DNA of 64,000 bases from Paractinoplanes aksuensis (GTDB lineage: Bacteria; Actinomycetota; Actinomycetes; Mycobacteriales; Micromonosporaceae): assembly GCF_024137025.1 (NCBI RefSeq), contig NZ_JAMYJR010000003.1, forward strand, positions 434,001-498,000, in the 5' to 3' direction. Shown piece after piece: positions 16,908-25,907 of the stretch (position 1 is the first letter of the stretch; the number at the start of each line of letters is the position of its first letter). The position numbers and the translations under genes were made by a program. The notes under the pieces were generated by a model. The model was not told the origin of the DNA, made no database searches, and was given only the letters and a program-made list of their open reading frames with translations.

Positions 16908-18358
16908 GTCAGCGCCACGTCGTCGTACCAGACGCTGCCGGTGTTGTCGCCCGACTTCAGGTGCAGCTGGACGCTCGCGGCGCCGGTGGGGGCGGTGGCG
17001 TCCACGGAAAGCTTCGTCCAGCCGGTCGTGCCGGTGGGCAGGCGGTTCGAGGTGTTCTGGCTGATCCACGCGCCGTTGACGTCGAACCAGCTCAGCGCGA
17101 CCTCGGTGATCCCGGTGGCCGCGGTGCCCTTGGCGTAGGCCTCGGCGTGCCACGCGACCCCGGCCTGCACGGGCGTGACGGGCGAGGTGAGCAGGGAGGG
17201 TAGCCCGCTCGAGGTGCGGGTGGTGCCGGAGAACCGGGCCGACTGACTACCCGTACGAGCCGTCTCGGCCGTGACGACGGCCGCGCCGGCCTGAGGCAGG
17301 TACGCCCGCCACGGCGAATCGGCCGCGGCCGCCTCGAACCCTAGGTTGAGGACGCTGTTCCCGATGGTCCCGCCCGTCCACCCGGCGCCGGCCACGGACG
17401 CGCCGGGCTTGGCCGTCGTGTCCGTGCGGAGCAGGCCGAACTTGTACTGGGCGGGCTGGGTCGAGACCGACGAGTTGGACGGGATGGCCCCGGGCGAGAA
17501 GTCGTTGAGGATCCACGGCGCCACCGAGTCGACGCCGGCCACCCGAGCTCCGCGGAAGACCCGGGCCAGGTAGGCGGCCTGCTCGCCCTCGGTGGACGAC
17601 AGGGTGCTGAGCCCGGTCTCGCCGATGATCACGGGCGACGGGGTGACGGCGTTCTGCGCGCGGCGGATCTCGGCCAGCGACCGCTCCGACGGCCCGTAGA
17701 AGTGGAAGTCGTAGTAGTCGAGCGGCGTGGTGCTCAGCTGGGACTTGAGAGTGGCCATGCCGGTGGCGCCGCTCGTCCCGTCCACGGTGAGGGTCAACGG
17801 CATCGTGGGAGCGGTGGCCCGGATGGCCGGGATCAGCTCGCGGGCCCAGTCGATCGCGGCCGCGTTGCTCACCGGAATCTCGTTCTTGAGCTCGACAGCG
17901 ATCACGCGCGGATCGTCCACGTAGGGCCACAGCAGATCGAGGGCCCAGATAACGCTGTTGTCTACATCGGAATAGTTCGACCACCAGTCGAACAGAGTCA
18001 GCTTGACGTAGAGCCCGTTGTCCTCGGCGATGTCGATGAACTGCTCGAGCTTGGCCGCGTACCCGGCCGTCGTCTCGGGATAACCGAACGTCTGGGGAAA
18101 GACAATCACGCGCACGGTGTCCGCCCCGAGCGCGGCTGCCCGACCGAGATCAGCATCGATGCGCACAGCGTCGAAGCTGGTCCACATCGCCGTCCACCCC
18201 GCATTCGACGGGTAATAGTTGATCGTCTTGGCACTCAGAACATCAGCCATCCGGCTGGCCAGAGTGGGTGCTGAGGCGTACGCCGGCCGGGCCGATACAA
18301 CCGTGCTGAGCAGCAGAAGAACGGTCAGAACAAGGGCGCGTGAGCGAATTTTGCGCAT
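16904..18358 (-). CDS. Secreted GH5-like (clan GH-A) glycosidase with C-terminal carbohydrate-binding domain
   Basis: 484 residues from ATG 18358, which starts a signal peptide ending near AYA. An upstream GTG in frame is an alternative start. The catalytic TIM barrel has clan GH-A acid/base Glu160 in VELKNEIPV and nucleophile Glu247 in VIIGETGLS, with a DYYDFHFYGP strand between. The last 150 residues form a jelly-roll carbohydrate-binding module of the CBM4/9 type (FSGTTRTSSGLPS, then SVQLHLKSGDNTGSVWYDDVALT). Probably a secreted endo-glycanase; the polysaccharide is not evident. It is convergent with the MerR gene. Confidence 0.85.
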   Translation of the reverse strand: MRKIRSRALVLTVLLLLSTVVSARPAYASAPTLASRMADVLSAKTINYYPSNAGWTAMWTSFDAVRIDADLGRAAALGADTVRVIVFPQTFGYPETTAGYAAKLEQFIDIAEDNGLYVKLTLFDWWSNYSDVDNSVIWALDLLWPYVDDPRVIAVELKNEIPVSNAAAIDWARELIPAIRATAPTMPLTLTVDGTSGATGMATLKSQLSTTPLDYYDFHFYGPSERSLAEIRRAQNAVTPSPVIIGETGLSTLSSTEGEQAAYLARVFRGARVAGVDSVAPWILNDFSPGAIPSNSSVSTQPAQYKFGLLRTDTTAKPGASVAGAGWTGGTIGNSVLNLGFEAAAADSPWRAYLPQAGAAVVTAETARTGSQSARFSGTTRTSSGLPSLLTSPVTPVQAGVAWHAEAYAKGTAATGITEVALSWFDVNGAWISQNTSNRLPTGTTGWTKLSVDATAPTGAASVQLHLKSGDNTGSVWYDDVALT

Positions 18359-18543
18359 GCGGAACCCAGCCTTCACGAGGTGGGGAAGAACACCGCCATG
18401 GTGTCGATGGATGCCGATGGACATCTATTGACGACGGTAAGTTCCGCCCCTCCGGGTGAACAACGGCTCACGTGTGCCAAGCGCAGCCCCCGGCTCCTCA
18501 GCTCGCCCGGTCGACACCTGAGGCGCCACTCAGCCGGCACTGC

Positions 18544-18630
18544 CACGACGTTGGGCGCCGAGCCTGTTTCGCGCTGGTGCTCGACGACCTGATCGGCGAA
18601 CCGTTGCCGGTGGGGACCGCCGCCGACTGA
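18544..18630 (+). other. Short open remnant, unidentified C-terminal tail
   Basis: A run ending ACFALVLDDLIGEPLPVG followed by four residues and a TGA reads like a protein terminus but has no start and no recognisable domain. The rest of 18359-18638 holds only the promoter region of the GH5-like gene. Confidence 0.25.
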
Positions 18631-18638
18631 CGAAGCGC

Positions 18639-19103
18639 CTAGCTCAGCCGGCTACTTCCGGGTGCCTCGGGGTCGGGGGAGCAGCCGAGGCGGTCGACCA
18701 GGTTGCGGTAGCGCACGGCCAGGGACCTGGGGGCCATTTCGCAGTAGCTGTCGGTGAGAAGTTCGGCGATCTCGGTCCAGTCGGTGTGGTTGCCCAGGAA
18801 GACGCCGGCGACGTTGGGGCCCCAGCCGGCTCGGAAGAACGGGAAGCCGCTGCTGGTGAGGCCGAGCAGGTCGTCGAGGGGGACTCGGAAGGTCATCAAG
18901 GTCGGCGGCTCGTCGGTGACCAGGTGCCGCGGGTAGTCGAGCTGACGATCCGGATCCGCTACGTACACGTGGGCGATCGTCCGTTTCCGGATTCGCCAGC
19001 GCAGGCCGATCCAGGCCGGTTCCTCGTAGGCCTCGGGCAGCGCGGCGCAGATCGCCCGGAGGGGCTCCAGAATCTCGGGCGGAACGTCCGCGGGGGCTGA
19101 CAC
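18639..19103 (-). CDS. YjbR/MmcQ-like protein (DNA-binding-fold family)
   Basis: A 154-residue small protein beginning at GTG 19103 (VSAPADVPPEILEPL). The pattern of a helical start, EEPAWIGLRWRIRKRTIAHVY strand region, and the C-terminal TEIAELLTDSYCEMAP helix matches the YjbR/MmcQ-like family, which has a CyaY-like fold and no proven biochemical role. The longer open frame upstream overlaps katE and is not credible. It lies downstream of the katE terminator and is transcribed in the same direction. Confidence 0.65.
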   Translation of the reverse strand: MSAPADVPPEILEPLRAICAALPEAYEEPAWIGLRWRIRKRTIAHVYVADPDRQLDYPRHLVTDEPPTLMTFRVPLDDLLGLTSSGFPFFRAGWGPNVAGVFLGNHTDWTEIAELLTDSYCEMAPRSLAVRYRNLVDRLGCSPDPEAPGSSRLS

Positions 19104-19130
19104 GGACCGACCATAGCGACCCCCACCGAC

Positions 19131-19168
19131 AAAAAGTGATGCGGCGGCGCCCCGACGGGCGCCGCCGC
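19131..19168 (-). terminator. Intrinsic terminator of katE
   Basis: A perfect 12-bp stem (GCGGCGGCGCCC with its complement) and four-base loop at 19141-19168 lies just beyond the katE stop. On the minus strand it is followed by ATCACTTTTTG, giving a genuine T-run, unusual in this window. Confidence 0.85.
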
Positions 19169-19177
19169 ATAAGCGGA

Positions 19178-21415
19178 TCAGGCGATCGTGGCCGGGAAGC
19201 GTTGCCAGACGCGGTGTTTGGCCAGCAGGGGCTGGAGTTCGGTCAGGGCGGTGGCGGCGGCGTCGGCGGTGACCACGCCGGGGGTGCCGGCCAGGCCGGT
19301 CTGCTCGAGGACGGTGACGCCCGCGCCCCAGGCGCCGATGGCCTTGGCGTGGCGCCACGCCTCCTCGATCAGCAGGGTGACCCGGGGGTCGACCGCGGGG
19401 GAGGACGGCGTGCCGGCCTTGGCGTCCCGGGCCGGCAGGGCGTCGGGGGCCGGTGCGGGCGCGCCCGCCAGCAGGATGGCGTCGAACTCGATGGAGCGGG
19501 CCGTGGCGAACGTGCGCTGGACCGTGACGCCGTCGATCACGCCGCCGTGCGGGGCGATGACCAGCGGCACCATGCCGGCTGCGAAGACCGCCGCGCGGAC
19601 CTCGTCCACGCCGTCGAGGCCCGCTGCCGGGTCGACCACGATGCCGATCAGGCGGCCGTCGGCGGGCCACTCGCCGCCGATCTGGGACAGGACGGGGCTG
19701 GGCTCGACCTCGGCCTCGAACTTCACCGTGGGCTTGGGCACGGGCAGGCCGAGGCCGGTGGCCACCTGCTCGCACAGCACCGGATCGATGTTGGCCAGGC
19801 ACTGCACCTGACGTTCCTTGATGACCTGCTCGTAGCACTTGGCCAGCTCGAACGTGTAGGCCCGGACGATGTGCTCCTTCTCGACCGGGCTCATGCTCTG
19901 CCAGAACAGCCGCACCTGGCTGTAGTGGTCGTCGAACGAGACCGGGTTCTCGCGCACCTTGGTCGACTCGGCCACCCGTACGGGCGTGTCGACGAAGCCG
20001 GTGTCGGTGGTGAACGGGTTGCCGGCGTCGAGCGAGTTCGGTCGGTACGGGGCCACGCCGCCGTGCACCGCATGCTGGTGGAAGCCGTCGCGCAGCATGT
20101 CGTTGACCGGCGCGTGCGGCCGGTTGATCGGGATCTGCGAGTGGTTGGGGCCGCCGAGCCGGGTCAACTGCGTGTCCAAGTACGAGAAGAGTCGCCCCTG
20201 CAGCAGCGGGTCATTCGTGACGTCGATGCCGGGCGGCAGGTGCCCGAGGACGAACGCGACCTGCTCGACCTCGGCGTGGAAGTTGGTCGGCACCCCGTTG
20301 AGCACCATCTTGCCGACCGGCTGCACCGGCGCCAGCTCCTCGGGCACGATCTTGGTCGGGTCGAGCAGGTCGATCCCGGCGAACGTCTCGTCCTCGGTGT
20401 CGGGGAAGACCTGCAGGCCCAGCTCCCATTCGGGGAAGGCGCCGGCCTCGATCGAGTCGTACAGGTCGCGTCGGTGGAAGTCGGGGTCGACACCGCCCGC
20501 GATCTGCGCCTCCTCCCAGTCCAGGGAGTGCACGCCCAGCTTGGGCTTCCAGTGGAACTTGGCCAGGACGGTCTCGCCGGCCTCGTTGATCAGCCGGAAG
20601 GTGTGGACCCCGAAACCCTCCATGTGCCGGTACGAGCGGGGGATGCCGCGGTCGGACATGTTCCAGATGGTGTGGTGCTGGGCCTCGGTGTGCAGCGAGA
20701 CGAAGTCCCAGAACGTGTCGTGCGCGCTCTGCGCCTGCGGGATCTCGCGGTCCGGGTGCCACTTGCCGGCGTGGATGATGTCCGGGAACTTGATCGCGTC
20801 CTGGATGAAGAACACCGGGATGTTGTTGCCGATCAGGTCGAACGTGCCCTCGTCGGTGTAGAACTTGGTGGCGAAACCGCGGGTGTCGCGCACGGTGTCG
20901 GCCGAACCGCGGGAACCGAGGACGGTCGAAAATCGTACGAAGACCTGGGTCTCTTTGCCCTTGGCCAGGAACCCGGCCTTCGTGATCTCAGAAGCAGTTC
21001 CGTACGCGGTGAAGGTCCCGTGGGCGCCGGCGCCCCGGGCGTGCACGACCCGCTCGGGAATCCGCTCGTGGTCGAAGTGCGAGATCTTCTCGCGGAAATG
21101 GTGGTCCTGCAGCAGGATCGGCCCGCGCGGACCCGCCTTGAGCGAGTGGTCGGTGTCGCGCAGCCGCGCACCTTGCGACGTGGTCAGATAGGCGCCCTGC
21201 TGGCTCTTGCTGACCTTGGGCGCCCCGGTCTCGGCGCCGGTCGGCGTCACGGTCTCGGGCGCGTCCTGCTCGCTCTTGGGCGGTAACGGCTCGACCGGTT
21301 CGGTGGGCTCTTTCAGGGTCGGCGTGCCGCTGCCCGGCGAGCCCGGGATGCGGTCGCCGTGCGCCACCTTCTCGACAGCTTCCTTGATCTTCTTGACGGG
21401 CTTGCTGGCACTCAT
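19178..21415 (-). CDS. katE: Large-subunit (clade 2) catalase HPII with C-terminal DJ-1/GATase-like domain
   Basis: 745 residues, the length of HPII-type catalases. It decomposes hydrogen peroxide in the cytoplasm. Catalytic His125 sits in ERIPERVVHARGAGAHG, the distal Asn region in IGNNIPVFFIQDAIKFPD, and the haem-ligand Tyr in LFSYLDTQLTRLG. The last 150 residues (GRLIGIVVDPAAGLDGVDEV onward) form the flavodoxin/DJ-1-like domain typical of the clade. ATG 21415 follows GGAG at a good distance. A small hairpin (21438-21455) lies between it and the upstream LacI gene. It carries its own terminator. Confidence 0.97.
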   Translation of the reverse strand: MSASKPVKKIKEAVEKVAHGDRIPGSPGSGTPTLKEPTEPVEPLPPKSEQDAPETVTPTGAETGAPKVSKSQQGAYLTTSQGARLRDTDHSLKAGPRGPILLQDHHFREKISHFDHERIPERVVHARGAGAHGTFTAYGTASEITKAGFLAKGKETQVFVRFSTVLGSRGSADTVRDTRGFATKFYTDEGTFDLIGNNIPVFFIQDAIKFPDIIHAGKWHPDREIPQAQSAHDTFWDFVSLHTEAQHHTIWNMSDRGIPRSYRHMEGFGVHTFRLINEAGETVLAKFHWKPKLGVHSLDWEEAQIAGGVDPDFHRRDLYDSIEAGAFPEWELGLQVFPDTEDETFAGIDLLDPTKIVPEELAPVQPVGKMVLNGVPTNFHAEVEQVAFVLGHLPPGIDVTNDPLLQGRLFSYLDTQLTRLGGPNHSQIPINRPHAPVNDMLRDGFHQHAVHGGVAPYRPNSLDAGNPFTTDTGFVDTPVRVAESTKVRENPVSFDDHYSQVRLFWQSMSPVEKEHIVRAYTFELAKCYEQVIKERQVQCLANIDPVLCEQVATGLGLPVPKPTVKFEAEVEPSPVLSQIGGEWPADGRLIGIVVDPAAGLDGVDEVRAAVFAAGMVPLVIAPHGGVIDGVTVQRTFATARSIEFDAILLAGAPAPAPDALPARDAKAGTPSSPAVDPRVTLLIEEAWRHAKAIGAWGAGVTVLEQTGLAGTPGVVTADAAATALTELQPLLAKHRVWQRFPATIA

Positions 21416-21520
21416 GTCGGAACAACTCCTCAGTATTCGTTGCTGCGGAGCAACGGCTACCCGAGGAAAGGCCGGGCAAACTAGAACGGATCAGGAAAAG
21501 GCCGCCCCAACAGAACCGGG

Positions 21521-22552
21521 TCAGCTCGGGGCGGGGCCGGTCGAATCGCGGACCACCAGCGTGTGGCCGGTCGAGCGCCGCCGTGGGCGCGCCGCCGCCG
21601 GGCGCAGGGCCAGCGCGAGCGCCATCTTGCCCATGTCGGTCATCGGCAGGCGGATGGTGGTGAGGCTGGGCGCGAGGTCGGCCGCCACCGAGACGTCGTC
21701 AAAACCGACAACCGACATTCTTTCCGGTACGGGCACCCCGTGCGCCCGCAGCGTCGAGAGCACCCCGATGGCCATGGCGTCGTTGAGCGCGATGATGGCC
21801 GTGGTCTCCGGGTGGTCGCGCAGGATCCGTTCGGTCGCGTCCACGCCGCCGTCGCGCGTGAAGTCGGTGTGCACGACGGGCAGATCGCTCATCGAGAGAC
21901 CGGCCTCGCGCAGCGCCCGCGCGACCCCGCTGATCCGGTCGACCACCGTGTTCAGCTCGGGGCTGCCCGAGGCGATCGCGATGCGCCGGTGGCCGAGTTC
22001 GAGCAGATGTTGCCCGAGTGCCCGCCCGCCGGCCTCGTTCTCGGGCAGCACGGCGTCGACGCCCAGCAGGTGGCGGCCGATCACCGCGACCCGGCCCCCA
22101 CCTCGTACGAAGCCGGACAGCTCTTCCCGCGCCGCCGTCTCGTGCCGCGTGTCGGCGAAACCGGAGCCGGCCACGATGATGATCCGGACCCGCTGGTTGA
22201 TCAGGTGTCGGATCTGGCGCAGCTCGTGCTCGGGGTCGCGGCCGGAGTGGCAGATCTGCACGAGCAGGCCCTGCTCGTCGGCGACCCGGATGACCCCGCC
22301 CGCGATCTCGCTGAAGTACGGGTCGTCGACCTGGTGCACGACCAGCCCCACGGTCGAGCTGGCCCCGCCGGCCAGGGTGCGCGCGTACGGGTTGGCGACG
22401 TACCCCATCTCTTCCGAGATCTGCCGGATGCGGGCCGCCACCTCCTCGCTCACCCCGTCCCGCCCGGCCAGCGCGCGGGAGGCCGTGGCCAGCGAGACGC
22501 CGGCGCGCTCGGCGATGTCGACGAGGCGCAACCTCACACCGGGCTTGGGCAT
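21521..22552 (-). CDS. LacI-family transcriptional regulator
   Basis: 343 residues from ATG 22552 (preceded by GGAGAG). The N-terminal LacI helix-turn-helix reads RLVDIAERAGVSLATASRALAG and the hinge helix lies near VANPYARTLAGG. The periplasmic-binding-like ligand domain follows, with the dimer segment ending GKMALALALRP. It is divergent from the HAAT importer operon, whose promoter region carries a double AAGCGCTT palindrome; it is the obvious repressor for that operator. An in-frame extension to 22651 would overlap the operator side and lacks a ribosome-binding site. Confidence 0.93.
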   Translation of the reverse strand: MPKPGVRLRLVDIAERAGVSLATASRALAGRDGVSEEVAARIRQISEEMGYVANPYARTLAGGASSTVGLVVHQVDDPYFSEIAGGVIRVADEQGLLVQICHSGRDPEHELRQIRHLINQRVRIIIVAGSGFADTRHETAAREELSGFVRGGGRVAVIGRHLLGVDAVLPENEAGGRALGQHLLELGHRRIAIASGSPELNTVVDRISGVARALREAGLSMSDLPVVHTDFTRDGGVDATERILRDHPETTAIIALNDAMAIGVLSTLRAHGVPVPERMSVVGFDDVSVAADLAPSLTTIRLPMTDMGKMALALALRPAAARPRRRSTGHTLVVRDSTGPAPS

Positions 22553-22636
22553 GCGTCCACTCTCCACGAGTCGTCGCGGGACGTGATCACCAGGCCGGGG
22601 GATCGCCGGTACTACTGCAAATAAGTTTCCGGGGTG

Positions 22637-22666
22637 TTGCAAGTCACGCATCGATCACTTTAGGCT
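22637..22666 (+). promoter_or_regulatory. Probable promoter of the HAAT importer operon
   Basis: TTGCAA (22637-22642) and TAGGCT (22661-22666) are separated by 18 bases and resemble sigma-70-type -35 and -10 boxes. The LacI-type operator begins immediately after, where a bound repressor would block initiation. Confidence 0.5.
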
Positions 22667-22694
22667 ACGTAAGCGCTTTCGCAAGCGCTTACGT
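22667..22694. promoter_or_regulatory. LacI-family operator, 28-bp inverted repeat
   Basis: Perfect 12-bp arms, ACGTAAGCGCTT and its complement, flank TCGC. Each arm itself contains the palindrome AAGCGCTT, so the site is two adjacent LacI-type boxes (central CG step). It lies between the divergent LacI gene and the importer operon, about 20 bases before the first gene of the operon. Confidence 0.85.
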
Positions 22695-22715
22695 CCCCTC
22701 AAAGGAGCTGCGAGG

Positions 22716-23933
22716 ATGCGTTCACCCGCGAGACGTACAACCTGGGCCGTGGCGCTCAGCGCAACACTTTTCCTCACCGCGTGCGGCGGGGGCGACGACG
22801 GCGGCGACAAGGCCACCGGCCCGATCGTCGTCGGCATCTCGCTGCCGCTGACCGGAGACTTCTCCGAGCCCGGCAAGGGCGTCCAGGAGGGGTACGAGGC
22901 CTGGGCCAAGATCACGAACGACAAGGGTGGCCTGCTCGGCCGGCAGATCGAGCTGAAGATCCTGGACGACCAGTCCAACGCCGACCGGGTCGTGGCCGAC
23001 TACGAGCAACTGATCGGCAGCGACCAGGTCGACCTGGTCGTCGGCCCGTTCTCGACCCGCCTGGTCGTGCCGTCGGCCCGCGTGGCCCAGGAGTACGGCA
23101 TGCTCTTCGTCGAGCCCGCCGGCGCCGCGGCCGAGGTGTTCAACCAGGGCTTCAAGAACCTGTTCTACGCGGCCCCGGCCGTCGCCGACGACCACTACAA
23201 CCACCTGGCCGAATACCTGCTGGCGCTGCCGGCCGGCCAGAAGCCCACGACGGTCGCGTACGCGGCCATGGACGACCCGTTCGCGCAGGGCACGGCGTAC
23301 GGGTTGAAGAAGAAGCTCGAGGCCGGCGGGGTCAAGACGGTCGTGGACGAGGTCTACCCACCCAACACCACCGACTTCGGCAGCATCGCGGCCAAGATCG
23401 CCGCGGCCAAGCCCGACATGGTGGTCGGCGGCTCGCAGTACCAGGACGGCGTCAACCTGATCGTGGCCCTGCAGCAGCTGAACTACCAGCCCAAGCTGGC
23501 CGCGTTCTCGACCGCGCCGACCAACCCCGAGTTCGCCAAGGCGATCGGCAACAAGACCGAGGGCATCCTGTCGCCCACCGGCTACAGCCAGGACGCGCCG
23601 TACGCCAGCAACAAGGAGTTCGTCGAGAAGTTCAAGGCGCAGTTCGGCCAGGCGCCCGAGGAGGACCAGGCCAACGGCTACACGACCGGCCAGGTCGTCG
23701 GGGCCGCGGTCGAGGCGGCCGGCTGCGCCGAACAGGGCGAGTGCCAGCAGAAGCTGATCGACTGGCTGCACAGCAACACGGTCGAGACCGTGGTCGGGCC
23801 GCTGAAGTGGGACGCCACCGGCAAGCCGCAGGGCGCCCACATGATTCAGCAGTGGGTCGGCGACGACATCAAGATCGTGCTGCCGGCCGACGCCAAGGAG
23901 GCCGACCTGGTCTACCCGAAGCCGGCCTGGTGA
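22716..23933 (+). CDS. HAAT-type ABC transporter substrate-binding lipoprotein (LivJ-like)
   Basis: 405 residues; type I periplasmic-binding fold of the branched-chain amino acid/amide/urea family (VVGISLPLTGDFSEPGKGVQEGYE, LEIKILDDQ-type strand, VVGPFSTRLVVPSARVA). ATG 22716 follows AAAGGAG by eight bases. The signal ends in lipobox LTAC. It is the first gene of a five-gene importer. Control by a LacI repressor is unusual for amino acid uptake, so the ligand may be another small polar molecule; none of the downstream genes settles this. Confidence 0.93.
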   Translation: MRSPARRTTWAVALSATLFLTACGGGDDGGDKATGPIVVGISLPLTGDFSEPGKGVQEGYEAWAKITNDKGGLLGRQIELKILDDQSNADRVVADYEQLIGSDQVDLVVGPFSTRLVVPSARVAQEYGMLFVEPAGAAAEVFNQGFKNLFYAAPAVADDHYNHLAEYLLALPAGQKPTTVAYAAMDDPFAQGTAYGLKKKLEAGGVKTVVDEVYPPNTTDFGSIAAKIAAAKPDMVVGGSQYQDGVNLIVALQQLNYQPKLAAFSTAPTNPEFAKAIGNKTEGILSPTGYSQDAPYASNKEFVEKFKAQFGQAPEEDQANGYTTGQVVGAAVEAAGCAEQGECQQKLIDWLHSNTVETVVGPLKWDATGKPQGAHMIQQWVGDDIKIVLPADAKEADLVYPKPAW

Positions 23934-23940
23934 CCCGCTG

Positions 23941-24816
23941 ATGCTGGTCTTCCAGAGCGTCATCCTCGGCTTGCTTCTGGGCGGGCTGTACGCCCTGCTC
24001 GCCGCGGGGCTGACCCTCTACTTCGGCATCATGCGGGTCGTCATGATCGCCCACTCGGCGTTCCTCATCCTGGCCGCCTACCTGGCCTGGTGGACGAACG
24101 AGCGGCTGGGCATCGACCCGCTGTTGTCCCTGGTGGTGACCGTGCCACTGTTCTTCGGGGCGGGGGTGCTGCTGCAGCGCGGCCTCCTGTCCCGATTGCG
24201 CCCGGCCACGTTGACGATGATGTCGGTGCTGATCACGTTCGCGATCGCCCTGATCATCGAAGGGCTGCTGGGGTACGCCTTCTCGGGCACCCAGCGGCGC
24301 ATCCAACTGGGGTACGGCACGGCGAGCTTCGACCTTTTCGGGGCCCGGGTGGCCGTGGTCAAACTGATCGCGTTCGGGCTGGCCGTGGTCTCGCTGGCCG
24401 GGCTGTACCTGCTGATGAAGCGTACGCAGTTCGGCTGGGCGCTGCGGGCCACGATCCAGCATCAGGACGCGGCCCGGCTGGTCGGCATCGACACCGAGCG
24501 GACGGCCGGCTTCGGCTTCGGGCTGGGGCTGGCCACCGCGGCGGTGGGCGGAACGGCGTTGTCGCTCGACACGACGATCTACCCGTCGCTGCACTGGCAC
24601 TGGATCGGCCCGCTGATGGCCATCATCGTGGTCGGCGGCCTGGGCAGCGTGCCCGGCGCCGCCGCCGCGGCCCTGGTGCTCGGCCTGGCCCAGAGCCTGC
24701 TGCAGATCCCGATGGGCGCCACCTGGGCCCAGACGGTGTTCTACGTGGCCCTGTTCGCCACCCTCGCCGTCCGGCCACAAGGATTCTTCGGAGGCCGCCT
24801 TGCCCAACGCTTCTAA
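23941..24816 (+). CDS. HAAT ABC transporter permease, LivH type
   Basis: 291 residues with about eight membrane segments; conserved loop AARLVGIDTERTAGFGFGLG and GGLGSVPGAAAAALVLGLAQSLL. It forms the channel with the LivM-type subunit. It starts seven bases after the binding-protein stop. Its end overlaps the next gene by 17 bases. Confidence 0.93.
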   Translation: MLVFQSVILGLLLGGLYALLAAGLTLYFGIMRVVMIAHSAFLILAAYLAWWTNERLGIDPLLSLVVTVPLFFGAGVLLQRGLLSRLRPATLTMMSVLITFAIALIIEGLLGYAFSGTQRRIQLGYGTASFDLFGARVAVVKLIAFGLAVVSLAGLYLLMKRTQFGWALRATIQHQDAARLVGIDTERTAGFGFGLGLATAAVGGTALSLDTTIYPSLHWHWIGPLMAIIVVGGLGSVPGAAAAALVLGLAQSLLQIPMGATWAQTVFYVALFATLAVRPQGFFGGRLAQRF

Positions 24817-25843
24817 GAGCCTTCTCTCGTACGGCGTTCCGGCGCTCGTTCTGGTCGCGGCCATCGCGGTCTTCCCCAGTCTCGCGCCCAACCCGTACAT
24901 CCTGTCGTCGGGTGTCATCGTTCTGAACTGGGCCGTGTTGGCCACGGCGTGGAACTTCGTCGGCGGCTTCACCGGCTACATCTCGCTGGGCCACGGCGCA
25001 TTGGCCGGGCTCGGTGGGTACGCGACCGGGCTGCTCATCACGAAGGCCGACCTGCCCAGTTTCGTCGCTCTCATCGCCGCCGCCGTGCTCGTCGCCGCGC
25101 TCGCCGTGCCGATCGGGTTCGCTGCCCTGCGCGTCCGCGGCGCGTCCTTCGTCATCGTCTCGATCGCGCTCGTGCTCATCCTGTTGCTCGTCTTCCAGAG
25201 CTGGTCGTCGCTGACCGGCGGCTCCCGCGGACTGGTCGTGCCACGGCCGTTCCCGGGCATGCTCCGGCCCGAGCACCACCGGGTCTTCTTCTTCCTGTAC
25301 GGCGGTCTGCTGCTGATCGCGTTGGCCACGTGGTGGCTGCTCGACCGTTCCCGCTTCGGCATGGGGTTGAAGGCGATCCGCGAGGACGAGGACAAGGCCG
25401 AGTCGCTGGGCACGCCGACCTTCGCGTACAAACTGACGGTCTTCGTCATCTCGGCCGCCTTCACCGCGCTGGCCGGCGGCCTGTACGCGCTGTGGTTCGG
25501 CGACCTCGACCCGGTCTTCCAGTTCTCCGTGCTGACCGGCTCTTACGTCGTGCTGATGGCCCTGCTCGGCGGCGTGCGCAACCTGTACGGCCCGGTACTG
25601 GGCGCGATCGTCGTCGGCATCGCGCTCGAGTACTTCAAGGTGGAGTTCGGCAACACCCCGCTGCACCTGGTCACCACCGGCCTGCTGCTGGGCCTGGTCG
25701 TCATGTTCATGCCCGACGGCGTCATCCCGTCGCTCACCACGCTGGTCCAACGGCTTCGTAAGCGGGAGGACAGCTCGATCCGCGAGATGAGCGCCGCCGA
25801 CCTGGCCGAACAGCGCCGCGAGCGAGAGGCGGCTAATTCATGA
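24800..25843 (+). CDS. HAAT ABC transporter permease, LivM type
   Basis: 347 residues with about ten membrane segments; family loop GLKAIREDEDKAESLGTPTF and LGGVRNLYGPVLGAIVV. The start is TTG 24800, five bases after GGAGG, inside the end of livH. It is the second channel subunit of the importer. Confidence 0.92.
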   Translation: MPNASKSLLSYGVPALVLVAAIAVFPSLAPNPYILSSGVIVLNWAVLATAWNFVGGFTGYISLGHGALAGLGGYATGLLITKADLPSFVALIAAAVLVAALAVPIGFAALRVRGASFVIVSIALVLILLLVFQSWSSLTGGSRGLVVPRPFPGMLRPEHHRVFFFLYGGLLLIALATWWLLDRSRFGMGLKAIREDEDKAESLGTPTFAYKLTVFVISAAFTALAGGLYALWFGDLDPVFQFSVLTGSYVVLMALLGGVRNLYGPVLGAIVVGIALEYFKVEFGNTPLHLVTTGLLLGLVVMFMPDGVIPSLTTLVQRLRKREDSSIREMSAADLAEQRREREAANS

Positions 25844-25907
25844 CGTACGAGGGTGCGCGTTCGCTCAGGAAGCGGCGACGGCCGATGCGCGTTCAAGGAG
25901 GCTGCGC

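Noticed and set aside
14559..17153. An 864-codon minus-strand frame across the peptidase and MerR genes
   Set aside because: No recognisable motif, and both plus-strand genes have strong family signatures and ribosome-binding sites.
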